Position numbers and translations under genes: made by a program
Shown: positions 1 to 14,112 of the stretch, piece after piece
How positions within the stretch are numbered: position 1 is the stretch's first letter
Layout of the letters: each line of letters opens with the position of its first letter
DNA from: Psoroptes ovis
Lineage: Eukaryota > Arthropoda > Arachnida > Sarcoptiformes > Psoroptidae
Direction: 5' to 3'
Length of the DNA stretch: 64,000 bases
Assembly (NCBI GenBank): GCA_002943765.1
Contig: PQWQ01000004.1
Location: 868,001-932,000, forward strand
Notes under the pieces: model-generated
What the model was told of the DNA's origin: nothing
Seen by the model: the letters and a program-made list of their open reading frames with translations, nothing else
Database searches by the model: none

Positions 1-691
1 GGGTTAAAAAATTGGCGAAATTATTAATTCATATTATTATTATTATTCTCATTTTTTTTTCATTGAATATATATTAATCAATTATTGATATGTGTAATAT
101 TATTATTACTGCATATTTTTTATTATCGAATCTAGTTCTTTTTGACCTATTATTATCAATTTCACTGTGAAACATTTACATAATATATAATAGGTCAATT
201 AAAGCCTAAAATAATAATAATTACTTATTATTATATTGGTTTCTTTGGATATATTCTTTGAATATTTTGTGTTGCATTCAATTAACCAAAAAAAAAGTCT
301 CATAATTTCTTATGATATTTTGTTGCCACAAATTTTGCTTCATATTTGGGCAACATTTGAAACAACATATTCGCACACACACACACAACCAAATGTATAT
401 ATTTGGCCATGTGCATCTGAAATGTGAAATGGCTTTTTCACTTTTATTCATTCATCAACACTACATACATACATATCGACACACATTTACATGAAACACA
501 CACATTTGCACACAAAAAACAAAAGCAAATTACCCTAATAATATGTTATGTAATGATGAGCGACGATATTATAACCCAGACAATATACATCAGAATATAC
601 AAATAATATATTCTATTCATATATATATAGAAATATTGTATAATTATTATATTCAAAAATATATATTTGAACAAATAAATTGTGAAAATTA

Positions 692-772
692 TTAGGTTGT
701 CCGCAAAGTTTTTGCCATTTATATGGCAGAAAATCTTCGGAAAATTTGGCAAGAACTTTTCGGACAACCTAA
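692..772 (-). mobile_element. MADE1-like mariner MITE, copy 1 (type B)
   Basis: Short inverted repeat starting TTAGGTTGTCC and ending GGACAACCTAA, with TA on both sides. No coding capacity; the whole element is two arms and a small loop. Strand marks orientation: + has the TACGATATAATCGG tract in the right arm (type A), - has its complement in the left arm (type B). Confidence 0.85.
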
Positions 773-936
773 TATTATTATTATAATCAGTATTTATTTC
801 ATTTTGAAACAAAACTAATGCCTGCTAATAATGATAATAACACTGATAATGATAATAACATTGATAATGATAATGATGATGATTATAATTGAAAATAATA
901 ACTTTCAATGGTGATAATTATTGATTTTATCTTTTG

Positions 937-1328
<392 letters not shown>

Positions 1329-2341
1329 ATTCTTTCTACGTCTCGATCTTCCTCTATTTCTATCTTTGATCGACATGATCATGAATCATCAGAATTCACA
1401 GACAGACAGACAGTGGAAATCGACGGAAGAAATCGAATGAAAATGAAAAGCAATTGTGTGCTTGTGTGGGTGTGTGTTTCGTTGAACGATTCTATCGTTT
1501 CGATCGAATTGTTACATTGAATATGATAAGAAATAATATAACTACCAAGAAAACAAAAAGTTTTCAAATTATTGAAAAAAACAAAATCGATAAAAATCAA
1601 ACAGAATTGAATTGAATTGAATTGGATCCCAAAAAATCGAATGAATCAAGAATATTTTGTTGGGCCATAGAATACTATTACAATGGTACAAGTTTGATTC
1701 AGTCCTTTTCAGTTTCTTCTTCTTTTTTTCACTCATTTCTTTGCAATTCATCATCGATTCTTCTTCGATTCAGGGACTAATTTATCTTTAAGAAAAAATA
1801 AAGAATAATTCTTAAGAATTCAATTAGTTTCTTTCAACATTTAGTTAGTTTGGTTAGTTTTAATGTTTTTGTTTTTTCATTCATTCATCCATTTTTAATT
1901 TAGTCCAATTCTTTAAGTCATTGAATGCCATTGATTTATACTGATTGTCATTTGGTCATTCATATATATTGATCATTGAATATATTAATGGTCAGCATCA
2001 ATATACATTCACCAATATTATCATTCATTCATTTGTTCAATGACAAAATGGATAAACAAATAAATAAATGGATAAATGGAAAATGAAAATTGTGCCGAAT
2101 TTCCATTTTTGAATTCATTTCAATTCATTTTTACATTTTCAGTTTCATTTTATTTAGCCATTCATTCATTCATTCATTCATTCATTTACTATGATAATGA
2201 ATGATAATAAATTGATGCTTTGCATAGTTTTTGCTTTGTTTTGTTTTTTTTCAAATATATATCTAAGATTAGAATTGGTTTTACATGATTTTATTAAATA
2301 AAACAACAACTAAACTAATATTAGAAATATTGCCTCTTTTT

Positions 2342-2373
2342 ATACTCATCATTGTTCAAACAATGATGAGTAT
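2342..2373. repeat. Perfect 15-bp-stem hairpin
   Basis: ATACTCATCATTGTT pairs with AACAATGATGAGTAT across a 2-base loop. Confidence 0.85.
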
Positions 2374-2428
2374 GTAAATAAAAATGATTAACATGTCAAA
2401 TAATATAAATGATTAACATGATGATGAA

Positions 2429-2458
2429 GGTGGATGCCACCTGGTGGTGACATCCACC
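2429..2458. repeat. GC-rich imperfect hairpin
   Basis: GGTGGATG and CCACC pair with GGTGG and CATCCACC. This is unusually GC-rich for its surroundings. Confidence 0.75.
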
Positions 2459-2553
2459 GTTACATATATTTTTTTTACATTTGATTTCATTTCATTTCAT
2501 TTGTTCTAAATGATAAAATATTTGTTTATTTATTCGCATTTATTTAGCTTGTA

Positions 2554-2633
2554 TTAGGTTGTCCGAAAAGTTTTTGCCGATTTTTCAATTATTTTCTACG
2601 ATATAATCGGCAAGAACTTTTCGGACAAACTAA
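2554..2633 (+). mobile_element. MADE1-like mariner MITE, copy 2 (type A)
   Basis: TA-flanked, 80 bp; left end TTAGGTTGTCCG, right arm with TACGATATAATCGG, right end with one change (ACAAACTAA). Confidence 0.88.
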
Positions 2634-3630
2634 TATTTATTCAGTTTTATATGTATCGGATATATTAATATTTGTCTATATATATGACTTCACAAATGAT
2701 TTCTGTTTGATGGTTTTTGGTCATAGAATTTTTCAATAATATTTTGACGCATGTTTTTCATATTGAACAGCGTTCAAATTCGTATAATATTTTTGTATAA
2801 TTTTCGACTACGAAACATACGCATTCAAACACACATTTATATATAACATAATTCCCATAGTCACATATATGTACATGATTATGATGATTTTTCAAGTCAA
2901 ATCATTATTCGTTTGTTTTTCAATGGATCCCAATTGGAAACGAAAGGATGAAAAGTAGTGAAATCAATAGAACAGATAAACAGAGACAGCTATGGATACA
3001 AGTGAAATATACGAAATTCTATGGAAAATAATTTCTGATGTGTTCAAACGATTCCAATGTGTGCGAAATGATTCTGATGTGAGTTTTACGAAAGAAATTT
3101 CCCGGAATTCTTTGGCCCCTTTTGTTTTCGCGCATTCTGTTTACTCTATTTGGTTTATTTTGTTTTGTTTTGGCTGAATTTGTGTATTTAGAATTGTTTA
3201 CATCTGTATGTGTTTGAATGTATGTATTTGGAATTGTTTTAAGTTTGTATTCATTCTTGAATGTTGTTCTTGATGCTTTGTTTCAAGCATTTCTATGGAA
3301 ATATTATCCAGTCAAAAATGCCACTACAAATGACCATGAGTATTAATTTTTCCCTTTTGTTTCTGCTTAAAATTCTTTTTGTTCTATTCCTCTTTATGTA
3401 CACAAAATGACACTGAGCTTGAAATGATTGAAGATTTGATGAAATTTCTTCAGTTTTATTTTCTTCAGTTTTCACAAGAATTATTTTTTTGGCGCCGCCG
3501 GTTTGTTCACATATAATCATCATCGTCGTTATTATTATTATCATCATCATTGATAATGAATTAACGAGAAAATAAGAGTTTGAAGGATAGCAAGAGAAGA
3601 GGGTGATGAGGATAAAATAAAATGAAAATA

Positions 3631-3711
3631 TTAGATTGTCCGAAAAGTTTTTGCCGATTTTTTCAGTTATTTTCTACGATATAACTGGGGAAAACTTTCT
3701 GGACAGCCTAA
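3631..3711 (+). mobile_element. MADE1-like mariner MITE, copy 3 (type A)
   Basis: Starts TTAGATTGTCCG and ends GGACAGCCTAA; TA on both sides; degenerate ATAACTGGGG in the right arm. Confidence 0.85.
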
Positions 3712-4481
3712 TAATTTCTTTATAATTTTGCTTGTATTTTTTTTTTCTTGGCCCAAAAACAATTAATTATAATTTGGTTTTCTTGTATTCATTCATTTCA
3801 TTTCATTCATTCATTCATTCATTTCTGAGGCTAACATTAATTAATTTTTTTTATTTTTTGTTGTACATTTTCTATGATTAATTAAAAATAATGTTGATGT
3901 TGATGATGGTGATGGAAAACAATTTTTCTCATATTCCATAACCTCATTCAATGTTGCTGAGTTTGATTGATTTGGCTTCGGATTTGACTTTGGCTTGGGC
4001 TCTGGCTCTGGCTCTGGCTCTGACTTTGGTTTTAAATTTGTTTCGACCAAAAACTTGAAAAATCGGTTTGAAAATTGATCGACGTCAGTCAAAATCATAC
4101 GAAATTACATATTTTGAATCGATTCGATTGAATCGTTTGATTTGTTCCCGAATAAAGATTTAAAAATTTTAAGAAAAACTAATCGAATTACACATTCACA
4201 TTCATTCACAGTCATGGAATTCAACATTTTCAAATTCAAAGAATTTCCAAGCCATACATTCTACAAATATGAAATGAAACATATTTCACATCACCACATT
4301 ATTCTTTATTATTTTCTTCTTATTCTTTTTCTTCAGTCTTCACTCTTAAAAAAATCAATTGATATAATTTTATATTTTTATATGGGGTTATTTTATTTTA
4401 TTTCAATGATTTTGATTGTTTTCCTTTATTTTTTTTTTTATTATTTATCTTTCATTTTTCAATGTTAACATATATAACATA

Positions 4482-4561
4482 TTGGATTGTCCAGAAAGTT
4501 TTTGTCGATTTACTAATTGAAAAACATGTGAAAATCGGTAAAAACTTTTCGGACAACCGAA
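4482..4561 (-). mobile_element. MADE1-like mariner MITE, copy 4 (third subfamily)
   Basis: Starts TTGGATTGTCC and ends GGACAACCGAA, TA-flanked. The core has CTAATTGAAAAAC instead of TATATCGTAGG, as in copies 34 and 37 (inverted). Confidence 0.82.
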
Positions 4562-5228
4562 TACATATAACATGCATTTATATTGCCATTTTAAAATCTT
4601 TAAAAAAAATCTTAAAGAAAATCGAGTGAGAAAAATTGCCGATCATCAACAACGACAACCATCAACCATCAACGACCAAGCAACATTAATAACCACGACG
4701 GCAGCAGCAGCAGCAGTTGGCGAGAAAGCCAAAGAGTACAGAATAATAAAAGAAGCAGAAATTTCTTGAATTTTTTTTCCAAATTTCTTAAAGAATTTCC
4801 TATTCAAATTCTTTGAATCGTTGTATTTCTTTATCCATTGAATTCCCGAAACCATCACCCTCATCAACACCATTCGCCACCACCGCCACCAACGCTACCA
4901 CCATCGCCGTCAAAACACCAATTATATCACAAGTGGAACGAATGGATGAAATTTCTTTCCACTTCCATTCTTAGAGACATGTGAATATTGTATTTCCATG
5001 TATTTTGTATGAATTTTGTCAGAATGAAACAAGCAAGAAATCACTTCTGTTCATACACTGAGAATTCAATCTCAAATGTGATTCACAAGTATTTAAATAT
5101 AAGAGAATATTTTCCCTTCATTCATTGAAAATTGTTGCAATGAAAAAATTGTGGGAAAAATTCTTTGTGAAAATATTTCCAATTGAATTCAAAATGCAAA
5201 AATTGAAATTTTTTTTTTTGAAGAAATA

Positions 5229-5310
5229 TGAGGTTGTCCGGAAAGTTTTGCCCGCTTTTCATGTGGCAACTCTATTCGATTGAGCGGCATGAACTTTACG
5301 GACAACCTAA
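5229..5310. mobile_element. MADE1-like mariner MITE, copy 5 (divergent)
   Basis: Starts TGAGGTTGTCCGGAAAG and ends TTTACGGACAACCTAA, TA-flanked; the inner arms (CCCGC, GCGGC) differ from all other copies. Confidence 0.8.
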
Positions 5311-5996
5311 TATATTCAAAAATTTTCAAATGATATTTGTCATGTGAAAATGAGAGAAGAAAATAGTGATGGAAAAGTTAGTTATTCATGGAAAAATAAT
5401 GATAACAATATATTCAATCAAAATATGAAAAAAAAGATGCTTAGTAGCTGTGAAAGAATCAAGATGTATTTCAATGTGCGCATAATTGGAGAAAAATGAG
5501 GGACCAAGAAGAACTACCAGAAAAAGGCAAAGGAGAAGCAAAATCCATGAAATAGCAGCCCGAATGGCTTGTAATATCTGTTTGTTTGTATTGGTTTGGC
5601 CATGTATCTTTGAGAGAATCATCTGATTTTTCTTGAAGAAATGTTCCCGAAAAAAAAATAATAGTACACAAAGACACAAGCGCCGAAACTACTAAACATA
5701 CCAAAAAACAACAAACACAGACGCTAGGCGCCAATTCAATGTAAACGATTCTGTGCGTGTTGTATTTGTGTTACAAGTCCGCTTGCATACACGATTCATA
5801 CACACAGAAATACAGAATCGATTCTTTACCATTTTTTTTACATTATTTCTTGAACACACAACCAACTATACCGACCCAAACCGTTGGAACCATAGAGTCA
5901 ATAGAATAGTCATAGAATCAAGTAAGAAGACGAAAAAAAATGAATAAATATTTGATTCGACATATATAAAACTACTTATACTGCTGAAACCAAATA

Positions 5997-6077
5997 TTAG
6001 GTTGTCCGGAAAGTTTTTGCCGGTCATATTGTTGGAAAATCATTGAAAAACCGGCAAAAACTTTCCGGGCAACCTAA
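5997..6077 (-). mobile_element. MADE1-like mariner MITE, copy 6 (type B)
   Basis: TTAGGTTGTCCGGAAAG to CTTTCCGGGCAACCTAA, TA-flanked, long near-perfect arms with GCCGG and CCGGC. Confidence 0.9.
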
Positions 6078-6102
6078 TAGATGCATGATGATTATATATA
6101 TC

Positions 6103-6125
6103 TGTGTGTGTGTGTGTGTGTGTGT
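6103..6125. repeat. (GT)n microsatellite
   Basis: Uninterrupted TG dinucleotides just after MITE copy 6. Confidence 0.95.
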
Positions 6126-6459
6126 ATAAATGTGTATAAGTTAGTGTTTCTCAAATACAAATACACAAGTTAAATCAACTAATACAATCTCATTCTCAAA
6201 ATGATGTCAAATATGATTCTGTATGTGTGGATTCTGTGTGTTTGTGTGTGAATTTTTTGTATTCTTTGATAAATTTTCACTGTTAGTGGTTATAAATTAT
6301 TAAAGCAATAGCAATATAACTCGATGAATGTAAAACATTTACATTTCAATGTGTGTGTGTTTTTAGACTTTGGAAACCAAAGAAAAGGAAGAAGACCGAA
6401 GAATGAATGAATGAAATATTTTCAATTCAATGGAATCATTTTTGAATATCATCGATAAA

Positions 6460-6481
6460 TACACACACACACACACACACA
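6460..6481. repeat. (AC)n microsatellite
   Basis: Uninterrupted AC dinucleotides, followed by degenerate CACA sequence to about 6520. Confidence 0.95.
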
Positions 6482-7995
6482 AAAACACACGCACACATAC
6501 ACAGACACAAATACGCAGACACATCAATGAGGCATACAGAATCAATGAATGAATTGAATTGAATCAAGAAAAGACACCAAAGAATGCACAAGGAATGATT
6601 GAAATTTCATTTTTTTTCAATATCATCATCATCATCATCATCAATATCATTGTTATTATTGTTTTTGTTATGGTTATGGTTATAGTTATTATTGTTATTA
6701 TTATTATTATTATCATAAAATTGATGATGAGAATGATGATGATCATCATTCATAAATTGAAATCAAATAATAACAAATATATCACATTGAAAATTGTTTT
6801 AAAAAAATTTTATTTTGTTGTTTTATACTAATTTTACCAGTAATATAATATTCTTGTCTTTGGTTTTGTTGGCCAAAACAGATTAAAGGGTTAAAAAAAA
6901 AATTTTCAAGTTCGATATTGTTTATCCACATGTGTGTGTTGGTGTATGCATTGAATATGTGAATTGAAAATTTCATTTTTTGAATATTCATTGTTTCAAA
7001 ACGTTTAAACATGATCATTTCTGAAATTAATCATTGGAATTAATTATCATGATTGGCGATTGACTGTTTGTTCATACGTTTTTTATCAGTGTTTGAAATG
7101 TTTAATTAATGTGTACGTGTTTATGTGAATTATATCGATTCATTTTTGAATTCTCGATCAAATTGAAAGCCAAATTTTTTGAAAAATTGAAATCGACATT
7201 ATTTTTCCGTTACCTTCATTAACAAAATTTACATGTGTTTGATAACATTGTGAAATGATAAATAAATTTTTAAATTACAAATAAATCATCGACAATTTTG
7301 CAAATTTTGAATTTTCAAAATCAATTCGTCCATAAAAAAAAGATAATTCTGAATGAAAAAATGAAAAATGTCCATCGATAAATATTGATTGCGAATTATT
7401 TGAAAAAAATTTTTTTTTCAATTATTCAATCGATTCTCAATTATTTACAATATTTGATCACACAACAAAATGTTTTTAATTTTTCAAAAAAAAATTCCTT
7501 TGTTAAAATGTGTGATTAGATTGAAATTTCCCATTAATTGAATTCTGAAAAATTCATTTTTAAAAAAATGATAATTTCAACAACAACATAACTGCATCAT
7601 TCATAGTTCAAAACATCATTGATTTCATTCATTCAGGTATTTATTTACAATTATTAAATCCATAAAGTCTCCATAATCAATCTATTTCAGTACACATTTA
7701 AAATGTACCAATCGAAAAAAGTTTCAAATGGAATATAAATATTTTGACCTAAATTTATTGATCTCGAATAAATTTCTAATCAATAGCCTCAGTATCTACT
7801 GCTGCTACTGCTTAGGATGATGATGATGATGATTATGGTAGTATTAGATGATGTATTTCTGTTTGAATTTTAAATTTTTTTTAAATTTGAAACATAATTT
7901 CTTTTTCATCTCATATTTATTCACAGTGATTTATATGTATTTCTTCATTGAAACAATTTTTTTTTATGAAAAACGAAAAAAATGAAATATAAATA

Positions 7996-8076
7996 TTAGG
8001 TTGTTCAAAAAGTTCTTGCCGATTTTCCAATTATTTTCTACGATATAATCGGCAAAAACTTTCCGGACAATCTAAA
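7996..8076 (+). mobile_element. MADE1-like mariner MITE, copy 7 (type A)
   Basis: TTAGGTTGTTCAAAAAG to CTTTCCGGACAATCTAA; TA on the left, ATA on the right. Confidence 0.85.
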
Positions 8077-8925
8077 TAATTCACCCTTGAGATTAAATCG
8101 GGGGATTTTCATCAATTTTTTCATCAATTCTGATAGATGTATATATTTCAATGTTATCAATGATTATCATTGAAATATTAATATTTCATCAAAAGCAATA
8201 CAAAAACGAGAAATATTTTTGAAAAAAAAATGTAATAAAATGAATCGAAATCGATTTTTTTTTATTCATTTTATTTATTTGTGTGTTATATTATTGATCG
8301 ATTATGTTTTGATTTGATTCAATTTGTTTTGATTCATGATTATTATTTCAATTATTTCGATTATTATTTCTATTATTATTTCTAGCAATGAAATATTATA
8401 CAAATGAACATAAATGACATTTATAAAATGCTTTTAAATCAAAAGAAAAAAAATTAAAAATTGAAAATTCTCCGTTCAAATTCTTGAACAAAATTCTTGG
8501 ACCAAAATTGAACTAAATTGGCGAGAACCAAAGGGACAAATGATAGTAATGGAAGTAAATGAAAATTGATGAAATTCAATACAAAAAAATATTTTTTCAT
8601 TGAAATTTCGTTGAATTTCTTTTTGAATTTTTCACCATTTTGGCCATAAAAAATGTGAAACACACGGCAAACAGCATCATCGTCAGCAACAGCAGCATCA
8701 TCAACAACAGCAGCAATTGTGAAAAATATACAGAAATAATAATAATAAAAGTAAAAACCCTTAACAACATCAACAACAACAACAACAAAAATTTAATTTA
8801 ATTTAATCTAATTTAATACACAGAAAAAAATAAAAATTGACGAAAAAATAATAAAAAACAATTTTTCAATTTGAAATATTTGATTTTCAAGTACAGATGT
8901 GTGTTATTGTCTATGTATGTATGCA

Positions 8926-9007
8926 TTGGGTAGTCCAATAAATTCTTGCCGTTTTTAAGATTTTTTTTTTCATTTGAAAAATAGTAAGAATTTATGGGAC
9001 AACCTAA
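8926..9007 (+). mobile_element. MADE1-like mariner MITE, copy 8 (second subfamily)
   Basis: Left end degenerate (TTGGGTAGTCCAATAAATTC); right end TTATGGGACAACCTAA. The core is a T-rich tract and CATTTGAAAA, typical of the CATAAG subfamily. Confidence 0.8.
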
Positions 9008-9572
9008 TATTTGCCGTGTGTTCTATGAGTGCTATGTATTGAATGTGTGTGTGCTGTATGCGGAAATATTTACACAAACATCAAAAAATTTGAAAAAAAT
9101 GGCATTTAACTTGGCAAAATTTGCAGCAAAATACGATTGACTTGAATCTGGTCCAATATGGTAGAGAATGGGAAATTAAAATTTGAAATTATTTCAATTT
9201 TTCCATTCACTTTTCATTAATAAAATTATAATTACTTTCATTTATTTTAATTTTTCCACCGAAAAAAACAATTCAATTTACAAATTTTACCAACAAATTT
9301 TATGAAAAACCAAAATCCAAAAACATTTGTACACAGAAAGTTGTTGTTATGTGCATTATTATTATTATTATTATTATGCAAACGTGTCCAATATATTCTG
9401 AACAGTTGTTGTTGTTGTTGTTGTTCATTGAAATTTCATTCATTTTTTTTCTATGCGAAAACATTTCCATAATTTCATAATTCAATAAAATTCAACCCTT
9501 TCAATTTCTGGCTTTGAATTTGTTTTTTTGTTTGTTTCAACGTAAAATTCATTTAAATTTGAATCAAATGTA

Positions 9573-9592
9573 TGTGTGTGTGTGTGTGTGTG
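9573..9592. repeat. (TG)n microsatellite
   Basis: Uninterrupted TG dinucleotides. Confidence 0.95.
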
Positions 9593-11724
9593 TTTTAATT
9601 GAATTGTTTCCATGATTATTATTATTATTAATAATTTCGTTGTCATTATTAAATCAAAAAGCTTTTCAAAGTACAAATCTTTTTTCACATTTCGTTGAAC
9701 GATAACCAAAAACGATTATCCAATGAATGAATGAATGAATGACTAAATGAAATGTTTTCATTTTTATTCTTGTATTTCTGTATCGGTCATTTGTCGGTGC
9801 TTGGTTGTTTGTTGATGCTTAGCGTTGTTTGCTGCTGCTGCTGCTGTTGTTTGATTGATTCATTTTCATTCCATTCATTCATTCATTCATTTATTTATTC
9901 GTTTCATTTTCATTATTTAAAATTAATTTTAATTTGAAATTAATAATAACTTGATTCATATAAACAAAGCATGAAAATGTTGTGTATATGTGTGAGTTTG
10001 TGTATGTCAGTGTATTGTGTATGTGTTGGCGTATAGTATATGGTGTGCATATATTTTTGCAATAAAACAAATTCAAAATTGAAACTGAAATTCGAAATAA
10101 ACAGGCGATAGAAAGCGATGGAAGGCTATAGAAAACGATAGCGATATTCAAAAATTAAACCAACCAGAAAATCGAGAGAAATGAAATAATTTTTTTTGAT
10201 TTCAAAATTTTAATTCAAATTTAAATATATAAATAAATACATTTAATTTATTCAAAAAAAAAAAAAAAAATTCATGTTCATGTTTGAATCATTTCATTTA
10301 TTTATTTATTTATTTTTTCGATATATAAAATACGTTCATTTTATCATTTGAAATGATATATATATTTTAAAATGTATTTGAATTTACCCAAAAATTTCTA
10401 TTTTTTCGAAACAAATGAATCAATTGATTCAATCAAACTAAATAATTCAAAATGAATTGTTTCAATAATTTCCATGATAAAATTATTCTGAAAAATACAC
10501 AGAAACACAGAGAGAGAATGTGAATAAAATGTTTTCAATTATTTTAACAGAAATCAAAATAATTATTTGTATTAAATTTTATAATTCGATTAATCTGTAA
10601 TTGATTCATTTCTTTAACATTTTGTTCATAGATCGATTGTTTTGATTGATTCATTTATTCCATTCGCATGTACAAATAAACATGAATATATTGTATTTGT
10701 ATTAATTGATTTATAATTATTTTTTTCCGATTTGAAAAATAAAATAATCAAAGAAAATTAATCTGATTAATTGTTGTCGTGTTGTTGTTGTTTCCATGTT
10801 ATTTTGTTATTCTCATTTCAAATTGATTATTTTTTTTTTACCACTGATTTTCTAAATGTCAAATAAACAAATGAAAATTTTCGAGAAAATTTTTCGACAA
10901 TTTTCCACAATTTCTACTCACAGAAAAGCAAATAAAACATTTTGATTGAAAAAATTTTCATTCATTCATTTATTCAATTACTACATTGATTATTGACTTT
11001 GAACAAATGCTTTTGTTTTTCTCAATTTTTTCTGCCCTCTTAGTTGTTTGAAAATTTTAAGAAAATGAAAATTTTCTTTAGTCTTTGAGCAGAAAAAAAT
11101 ACTCGAATGTATTTTATTCAATTTTTATGCAAATTTTTTGTTGTATTTCATCGACAAAAACACAGTCAATTTACTACACCAATCACCAGTCATAATCAGT
11201 GAACATTTTTTTTGTATTTTTGCAAAGAAATTTGGTTTTTTTTGACTTGAGAAAATTTTCTGAAAAATTACTGAAAAATTTGGAAAATTTTCAAATTCAT
11301 TATTATTCCATTCATTATTATCGCTATTACTCCATCAAAAAAACCAATCATTTTCATCAAAATTTGAATAGAAAAAATATGAAAATATTCGATTCAAAGT
11401 AAAAATCAGAAAGACGATCTATTTCATTTCATTTGATTTCATCTAAATTCAATTTTCATTCCCATTTATTTTCTAAAATGGAATGAAGCATATTTATAAT
11501 ATTTGTATGTGTGTTTATTCATCGCATTTTTCTCAAAAATGTTGATTGATTCCATATTGATTGAAATCAATGAATCTATGTACATTGATACATAAATACT
11601 TGTATGAATCAGTAATGAAGAATGTGAAAAAAATATGCTTTTGAAAAATATACATTTTCCCCTTTCAAAATTCAAAATTTGAAATTGTATTGATGATTAC
11701 CATTTACCATTTGCCATCATTTAC

Positions 11725-11753
<29 letters not shown>
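11725..11753. repeat. Poly(A) run, 29 bases
   Basis: An uninterrupted A run. There is no adjacent coding or retro-element sequence to mark it as a retroposed tail. Confidence 0.95.
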
Positions 11754-11755
<2 letters not shown>

Positions 11756-11764
11756 GAATGTTTA

Positions 11765-11792
11765 TCAATCAATCAATCAATCAATCAATCAA
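11765..11792. repeat. (CAAT)n microsatellite
   Basis: Seven tandem CAAT/ATCA tetramers directly after the poly(A) run. Confidence 0.95.
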
Positions 11793-12091
11793 TGTTTGTA
11801 TGTACAAAAATATTTCATTTGATTTGTATTGTAGAATTTAAATTTGAATTTAAATTTAAATTTAAAATGGCTGAAAAAATTTCATTTCCCTGGTCGTTTT
11901 CTTAGGAAAAATATACCAAAAATAAATTAAATAAATTCCCAAGAATTTTTTTTTCACTTATTACTATTCGATAGATATTTTACAATGTCGAATAATAATA
12001 TGTTCAAAGATGTTACAGATTTATAACAGATTTTAGATTTTTCTAGATCTATTTACATTCGACCATGTCCCAAATTTTTTTTTATTATATT

Positions 12092-12173
12092 TTAGGTTGT
12101 CCGATAAGTTTTTGGCCGATTTTCTCCATTATTACCTACAATATAATCGGCAAAAACTTTCCGGACAATCTAT
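12092..12173 (+). mobile_element. MADE1-like mariner MITE, copy 9 (type A)
   Basis: TTAGGTTGTCCGATAAG to CTTTCCGGACAATCTA; right arm has ATATAATCGG. The TA flanks are blurred by neighbouring T and TTA. Confidence 0.84.
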
Positions 12174-12238
12174 TATTTTCAAACAGAATTTATTTGAATT
12201 TATTATTTGTAATCATTTGAATATTACATAGATTTCGA

Positions 12239-12269
12239 TGTTGTTGTTGTTTGTCAAACAACAACAACA
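12239..12269. repeat. Perfect hairpin of TTG/CAA triplets
   Basis: A 15-bp stem of GTT repeats facing CAA repeats, with a one-base loop. Confidence 0.85.
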
Positions 12270-12734
12270 AAAAGACTAGCACTAAGAGCTATTGAACATT
12301 GCAAATCAAACAACAATGAATCAATGTGTTTGATTGATTAAAATAATCGCTTTTGTTTGTCTGTTGTTGTTGTTGTTTGCTGTTGTAGCCGCTATTGTTT
12401 GTTACATTTTTTTGTTGAAAATCTTGTCGACTATTTGAATGATTTGAACAATGAATTTTCTTCGAAAGAATCTCGATTGATCTGTTTAAAAATCGAAGAA
12501 TTGAATTGTTTATTGTGTTGAATTGTTATTGAATATTTCTTTGATTAATTTTTAAATTTAATTTTTCGAATCAAATCAAACCGATCAATCAAGCAATCAA
12601 TCAATTTCAGAGGAAAATTTCAAAGACAAATCATTTCTCAAATCATCATTATATCATGTATAAATATGGATAAATTCCATGTTTCATTTTTATGTTGCTT
12701 TCTGTGTCTCAAATTTGTTGTTCATTTATTTATA

Positions 12735-12814
12735 TTGGGCTGTCTGAAAAGTTTTTGCCGGTTATATTGTAGAAAATAAATATAAAATCGGCAAGAACTT
12801 TTCGGACAATCTAA
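12735..12814 (-). mobile_element. MADE1-like mariner MITE, copy 10 (type B)
   Basis: TTGGGCTGTCTGAAAAG to CTTTTCGGACAATCTAA, TA on both sides. Confidence 0.85.
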
Positions 12815-13365
12815 TAAATGTTTTTTCATTTAAGAATAAATCTAAAAAATTGTTTCTTTGTGATTTTTTTGATTTGAATCAATTAATGTTGATTTCATTC
12901 ACAAATGTAGAATCAAAAATATCGATTTATTATTATTTAAAACAAATGTTAAATGATGATGAAAATCAATTAATCAATTGTGTGTTGCACATACATACAT
13001 ATGCACAAAAACAAATTTCAACGAATATATGAATAAATGAATGAATAAATCTTTATTTATTTATGGCGCCTTGTACCATTCGGGTGAAAAAAACAAACAA
13101 GATTTTGCTTTTTCATTTACAATTCATCATTGATTTATTCAATGATTCCAGCCTGTGTGTGTATTGTATTGCTGCATAGTCTGTGTGCATGATGGTAATG
13201 GATTCAAAAATGTCTTGATTTCTTCACTTTATTTTTCTCGAAAATAAAAAACTATAAACTTTGATTCAAATTCAACCATGAACAATATTTCAAAGATCAT
13301 AATCACCAAATAATGAAATGATGATGATGAAAAGCAAAAAAAAAAGAAAAAAAAACTTTGAAATA

Positions 13366-13445
13366 TAACGTTGTCCGAAAAGTTCTTGCCGATTTTTCGA
13401 AAATTTTCTACGATATAATCGGCAAAAACTTTCTGGACAACCTAA
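13366..13445 (+). mobile_element. MADE1-like mariner MITE, copy 11 (type A)
   Basis: TAACGTTGTCCGAAAAG to TTTCTGGACAACCTAA, TA-flanked; right arm with TACGATATAATCGG. Confidence 0.86.
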
Positions 13446-14035
13446 TATTTTCTTACCGAAACAAGAAAATTTTCTTTGAAATTTGATTTTTTCCTTTATT
13501 TCCTTTAAAATAATTTGTATCAAAACGAAAGAAATAAACAAAACAAAAAAAACAGATTGAAAATTCAAAAATTCTGTTTCTTTCTCAAAATTTTTCCTTG
13601 CTTTGTTTACAAGAAAATTTTCCTGCTTTATTTTAAATTTAAAGAAATTTTAAAAGAAAAACTTTGAAAATCTCAAATTTCAAACCCCAAAAAAAATTTC
13701 TTATTTGAAGCCAAGGATCAAGAGAAACAAATGCTTAAATTACCGAAACACTGAAAGGAATGAAATGACTGGAAACGAGTTGAATTAATAATTAAAACAG
13801 ACAGAATTTTTCTTCCAAGATTCTTTCGATAGTATTTGATTGATCAATCAATCAATCGGTTGATTGATTGATTGATTGACACATCTGGCGTTGTGACGTT
13901 CATTTTTTATATTATTCATTTCAATATATGTTATATGTATATCGACACATATATAATTTATTTATATATATATGAAAATTCTCGATTTATTAAAATGTTT
14001 TTTTTTCGTTTATTTTCAAATTGAATTTGTTTATA

Positions 14036-14112
14036 TTTTGTCCGATAAGTTCTTGCCGATTTTCCAATGATTTCCTACGATATAATCGGCAGAAACTTTT
14101 CGGACAACCTAA
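14036..14112 (+). mobile_element. MADE1-like mariner MITE, copy 12 (type A, clipped)
   Basis: The left end is shortened to TTTTGTCCGATAAG (about 3 bases lost); the right end CGGACAACCTAA is intact. Confidence 0.83.

Noticed and set aside
3841..4098. Minus-strand frame with a Lys/Pro/Glu/Ser repeat as a gene
   Set aside because: The repeat is a short run of GGCTCT hexamers; there is no other coding signal, splice context or conserved sequence.
11725..11792. Poly(A) run as a retroposed gene tail
   Set aside because: It is followed by CAAT microsatellite, and no retro-element or gene copy is recognisable upstream.
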